NCBI GenBank assembly: GCA_020161695.1
Contig: JAIUOO010000017.1
Span: 57,856 to 121,855 of the forward strand
Length of the DNA stretch: 64,000 nt
Origin: Pseudomonadota bacterium
Lineage (GTDB): Bacteria; Pseudomonadota; Alphaproteobacteria; Rhizobiales; Phreatobacteraceae
Direction of reading: 5' to 3'
The notes under the pieces are model-generated. The model saw only the letters and a program-made list of their open reading frames with translations, did not search any database and had not been told where the DNA came from. A program made the position numbers and the translations under genes. Positions 59,718 to 64,000 of the stretch are shown here, one piece after another; position 1 is the first letter of the stretch, and every line of letters begins with the position of its first letter.

Positions 59718-61124
59718 CTATCCCACCATCTTGCCGGGATTCATGATGCCGGCGGGGTCGACGGCCCGCTTCAGCGACGCCATCAGCGCCAGCGCCGCGT
59801 CGCCATGCTCGGCGGCCAGATATTTCATCTTGCCCTGACCGACGCCATGCTCGCCGGTGCAGGTGCCCTCCATGGCAAGAGCCCGCTCGACGATGCGACC
59901 CATGAAGGCCTTGCAGCGTTCGACGCTCCCGGGATCGTTCTCGTCCATCAGCGGCAGCACGTGGAAATTGCCGTCGCCGACATGGCCCACGATGGGCGCG
60001 ATCAGCCCGTTTTCCTCGATGTCCTTCTTGGTCGCATCGATGCACTCGGCGAGGCGCGACAGCGGCACGCAGACGTCGGAGGACTGGCCCTTCCAGCCGG
60101 GCCTGATTGCCAGCGCGGCCCAATAGGCATCGTGCCGCGCCTGCCAGAGCCGGCTGCGGTCCTCCGCGCGGGCCGCCCACTGGAAATCGTCGGCGCCATA
60201 ATCGTCGCCGATGGCGCGGAATCGCTCGACCTGCTCGGCGACGCCGGCCTCGGTGCCGTGGAACTCGAGCAGCAGCAGCGGCTTCTCGGGCAGCGACAGC
60301 TTGGAATAGGCGTTGACCGCCCGCACCTGCACCTCGTCCAGAAGCTCGATGCGCGCGACGGGAATGCCGGTCTGGATCGCGACGATGGTGGCGTCGGCCG
60401 CATCCTTCACGGAGGGGAACGAGCAGGTCGCCGCCGAGATCGCCTCGGGGATGCCATGCAGCTTCAGCGTGATCTTGGTGACGATGCCGAGCGTGCCTTC
60501 CGAACCGACGAAGAGGCGCGTGAGATCGTAGCCGGCCGATGTCTTCTTCGCCCGCCGGGCGGTCTCGATCACCTCGCCCGACGGCAGCACCACCTCCAGC
60601 GCGATGACATTGTCCTTCATCGTGCCGTAGCGCACGGCATTGGTGCCGGATGCGCGGGTCGCGGCCATGCCGCCGATGGACGCGTCCGCGCCCGGGTCGA
60701 TGGGGAAGAACAGCCCCATGTCGCGCAGGTGCTCGTTGAGCTGCTTGCGGGTCACGCCGGGCTCGACCACGACGTCGAGATCCTCGGCATGGACCGCGAC
60801 GATCGCCTTCATGGCGGAGGTGTCGACGGATATGCCGCCGTAGGGCGCGTTGACATGACCTTCCAGCGAAGAGCCGGTGCCGAAGGGAATGACCGGCACG
60901 CCGTGACGCGAGGCGATGCGCATGACGGCGACGCAGTCCTCGGTCGATTCGACAAAGACCACCACGTCCGGCGGCTGGTTCGGGATCCAGGTCAGCGTAT
61001 GCGCGTGCTGCTCGCGGACCGCCTGCGACGTCACGGCGCGGTTGCCGAAGGCCGCGTGGAGCTCCGCGATCGCTGCGGACAGCACCGCAGGCTCCGGGCG
61101 GGTGCGGGCAAGGGTTGCGGGCAT
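59718..61124 (-). CDS. FAD-binding D-lactate/glycolate dehydrogenase (GlcD/Dld type)
   Basis: 468 residues. The PCMH-type FAD domain (~45-225) includes VIPFGTGSSLEGHVNAPYGGISVDTSAM and GLFFPIDPGADASIGGMAATRASGTNAVRYGTMKDNVIALEVVLPSGEVI. The FAD-oxidase C-terminal domain (~226-466) has GHVGDGNFHVLPLMD and EHGVGQGKMKYLAAEHG, the metal/substrate His region, then MNPGKMV. This is the cytochrome-linked D-lactate dehydrogenase/GlcD type that oxidises D-2-hydroxy acids. No glcE/F lies next to it, so a stand-alone D-lactate dehydrogenase is more likely than glycolate oxidase. It is divergent from the thioesterase gene. Confidence 0.92.
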   Translation of the reverse strand: MPATLARTRPEPAVLSAAIAELHAAFGNRAVTSQAVREQHAHTLTWIPNQPPDVVVFVESTEDCVAVMRIASRHGVPVIPFGTGSSLEGHVNAPYGGISVDTSAMKAIVAVHAEDLDVVVEPGVTRKQLNEHLRDMGLFFPIDPGADASIGGMAATRASGTNAVRYGTMKDNVIALEVVLPSGEVIETARRAKKTSAGYDLTRLFVGSEGTLGIVTKITLKLHGIPEAISAATCSFPSVKDAADATIVAIQTGIPVARIELLDEVQVRAVNAYSKLSLPEKPLLLLEFHGTEAGVAEQVERFRAIGDDYGADDFQWAARAEDRSRLWQARHDAYWAALAIRPGWKGQSSDVCVPLSRLAECIDATKKDIEENGLIAPIVGHVGDGNFHVLPLMDENDPGSVERCKAFMGRIVERALAMEGTCTGEHGVGQGKMKYLAAEHGDAALALMASLKRAVDPAGIMNPGKMVG

Positions 61125-61277
61125 GGGATCATCTCCGATCGCCGGCCGGCTCACCCGGCCTGTCATTGTCAGGCAGGACTTTAGGAGGGCGGAAGCCGCT
61201 GGGGAATGGCCCGGCGCGCGGTGCAGCCGGCCACGGGGTCGATGGACGTCGCCGCAAGGCTTCGCTAATCGACAGCC

Positions 61278-61781
61278 ATGAGCGCTTTCGACCTATGCCC
61301 GGATACCGGCCTGCCGATCACCCCGCCCATGGCGGTCCGCCCGGAGATGATCGACTATAACGGCCACGTGAACGTCGCCTTCTACGTCAAGCTGTTCGAC
61401 GAGGGGCTGGACATCCTGTTCGAGCGGATCGGCTTGTCCGGGAACTACGTGAAGACGCGCAACATGAGCTTCTTCGCGCTGGAGGCTCACGTGCGCTACC
61501 TGCGCGAGGTGCATCTCGGAGACCCCGTGCAGGTGCGGATTCAGGTGCTCGATCTCGATGAGAAGCGCATCCACTACTGGATGGAACTGGTCCACGCCGA
61601 GGGGCGCTGGCTCTCGGCGACGATGGAATCCATCTCGCTGCACATCGACATGGCGACGCGCCGCGGCGCGCCCTTCCCGCCCGACATCATGGCGCCGCTC
61701 AAGGAATGGCACGTCATGACAGCGCTGCGCGGGCGCCCCGAGGGCGTCGGCCAGACGATCGGCATCCGCCGCAAGGGCTGA
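61278..61781 (+). CDS. thioesterase (4HBT hotdog) family protein
   Basis: 167 residues. The hotdog signature is RPEMIDYNGHVNVAFYVKLFDEGLDILFERIG, with the DYNGHVN catalytic Asp. FFALEAHVRYLREVHLGDPVQVRIQVLDLDEKRIHYWMEL is the long helix and sheet. The sequence resembles the thioesterases acting on betainyl-CoA beside carnitine dehydrogenase, but no carnitine genes are here, so a general acyl-CoA thioesterase is called. Cytoplasmic. It converges on a DUF1127 gene, 4 bp apart. Confidence 0.9.
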   Translation: MSAFDLCPDTGLPITPPMAVRPEMIDYNGHVNVAFYVKLFDEGLDILFERIGLSGNYVKTRNMSFFALEAHVRYLREVHLGDPVQVRIQVLDLDEKRIHYWMELVHAEGRWLSATMESISLHIDMATRRGAPFPPDIMAPLKEWHVMTALRGRPEGVGQTIGIRRKG

Positions 61782-61785
61782 GAGA

Positions 61786-61947
61786 TCAGCGAGCGAAGGG
61801 CAGCGTGAAGGAACCGCCGAGCGTGGTCAGGACGCCGGCGCGGCGGACTTCGTCGACCGAGATGGCGTTCAGCATGGCACGGGCGGCGCGCTCGGCGCGG
61901 ATGCGGCGATATTCGCGCCAGGCCTTGGCGAGAGCGGACAGAAACAT
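61786..61947 (-). CDS. DUF1127-type small Arg-rich protein
   Basis: 53 residues. MFLSALAKAWREYRRIRAERAARAML has the YjiS-like pattern of a W-x-x-x-R-x-x-R helix. The C-terminal half is short and non-conserved (ISVDEVRRAGVLTTLGGSFTLPFAR). Small DUF1127 proteins of alphaproteobacteria affect sRNA turnover and phosphate or carbon metabolism. It follows a second small protein with the same kind of helix (62034) on the same strand; a hairpin lies between them. Confidence 0.7.
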   Translation of the reverse strand: MFLSALAKAWREYRRIRAERAARAMLNAISVDEVRRAGVLTTLGGSFTLPFAR

Positions 61948-61984
61948 CGGATACTCCTTGGGTGGCGCGGCCACCGACGAAAGA

Positions 61985-62004
61985 GCCCCGCGCGATGGCG
62001 GGGC
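61985..62004 (-). terminator. intrinsic terminator between two DUF1127-type genes
   Basis: GCCCCGC (61985-61991), 6-nt loop, GCGGGGC (61998-62004); the flanks can pair further. On the minus strand it is followed by CTCTTTCG. It would end most transcripts of the 82-residue gene before the 53-residue gene. Confidence 0.65.
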
Positions 62005-62033
62005 CCCGGACAGTCCTGACGGACGGAAAGTCG

Positions 62034-62282
62034 TTAGAGGCTGGTCATCATCGACCGGGTATGGCGGATCATCTGATCCCGCGTCATGCCGAGCCTGGAC
62101 AGCTCGCCATCGGTCAGGTGGGCCAGATAGCCGTTGACGTAGGTATTGGCGCGCAGCTCCTGCGCATCCACGATCGTGTTCCAGAACGTGCGCCAGAAGC
62201 CGGGCGTCGCCGTTGCGCCGGAAGCGGCCTTGCCGGCCGTGGCCGAAACAGTGTCGATCTTGTCGAGTGCAATGGTAGCCAT
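62034..62282 (-). CDS. DUF1127-like small protein
   Basis: 82 residues. GFWRTFWNTIVDAQELRANTYVNGYLAHLTDGELSRLGMTRDQMIRHTRSM contains the DUF1127-type end, in which a helix with L-x-x-L-x-D-x-E-L-x-R-L-G-x-x-R is typical. The N-terminal part is Ala/Thr-rich and probably unstructured. AGGAG precedes the ATG. Inverted repeats lie 60-100 bp upstream. It is probably a stress- or growth-phase-regulated small protein; its role is inferred from the family only. Confidence 0.75.
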   Translation of the reverse strand: MATIALDKIDTVSATAGKAASGATATPGFWRTFWNTIVDAQELRANTYVNGYLAHLTDGELSRLGMTRDQMIRHTRSMMTSL

Positions 62283-62345
62283 GGTGGTCTCCTCTGAAAG
62301 AGCGGGCGACCTCGAGGCTTCCTCCCTTTCGACACGACCAATATT

Positions 62346-62385
62346 GCTGCACTGCAGCGAAATGAGTAGATTGTGCGCTGCACAA
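62346..62385. promoter_or_regulatory. paired inverted repeats upstream of the DUF1127-like gene
   Basis: GCTGCA-C-TGCAGC (62346-62358) and TTGTGC-GCT-GCACAA (62371-62385), both perfect, in the only AT-rich stretch between ligA and the small gene. They share the TGCA core and lie where a promoter is expected. Confidence 0.5.
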
Positions 62386-62447
62386 TCAGCCTTGCAGCCA
62401 ATGCATGGCTTTCGGAAACGGTCCGTTAACCGACTGTTTCCGCAAGT

Positions 62448-64000
<1,553 letters not shown>

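Overview
This 64-kb window is high-GC bacterial chromosome. It most likely comes from an alphaproteobacterium of the Hyphomicrobiales (Rhizobiales). The reasons are the many Bug-, TRAP- and ABC-type solute-binding proteins, an intracellular PHB depolymerase, DUF1127-type small proteins and the overall codon use. The order is an inference; no rRNA or other phylogenetic marker settles it. The window opens inside an ABC solute-binding protein gene and closes inside ligA.

Layout. (1) 1-9813: a minus-strand uptake/TPP-enzyme unit is divergent from a MarR regulator across a perfect 16-bp palindrome. It is followed by a DEAD-box RNA helicase, DUF3750, a GST, PhaZ, a secreted protein and an RraA-like protein. 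(2) 9926-13871: a four-gene minus-strand cluster of acyltransferase-like protein, acyl carrier protein, AMP ligase and PLP decarboxylase. It resembles exosortase-A-associated enzymes, but no exosortase or polysaccharide genes are present. (3) 14426-18218: a complete TRAP transporter plus an SDR. (4) 18271-33603: degradative metabolism, with SDRs, acyl-CoA dehydrogenase, a FadJ-like enzyme, enoyl-CoA hydratase, alpha/beta hydrolase, GST, M20 amidohydrolase and aldo/keto reductase, and with TetR and LacI regulators. (5) 33697-38497: an exported FAD oxidoreductase with three membrane proteins, then small exported proteins.

(6) 38637-49534 is the most interesting part: a compact ~10.9-kb integrative element at the 3' end of a tRNA-Phe gene, flanked by 17-bp att repeats. 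It encodes a RepA-like helicase, small and large terminase, portal, a protease-capsid fusion, a gpW-like connector, a DUF2190 protein, an AlpA-like protein and a tyrosine integrase. It has no tail, baseplate or lysis genes. This gene content fits a capsid-forming phage satellite (cf-PICI-like). A dense set of CGAACA motifs around a long palindrome near the helicase gene looks like a replication origin. When the two att sites are joined on paper, the integrase gains a different C-terminus whose stop codon overlaps the helicase start as ATGA. Integrase and helicase would therefore become one coupled unit only in the excised circle.

(7) 49807-64000: housekeeping and signalling genes. These include an L,D-transpeptidase, an operon of TRAP-type solute-binding protein, two histidine kinases and a response regulator, an AraC/DUF2000 pair with overlapping start codons, a GlcD-like FAD dehydrogenase, a thioesterase, two DUF1127-type small proteins and the 3' part of ligA.
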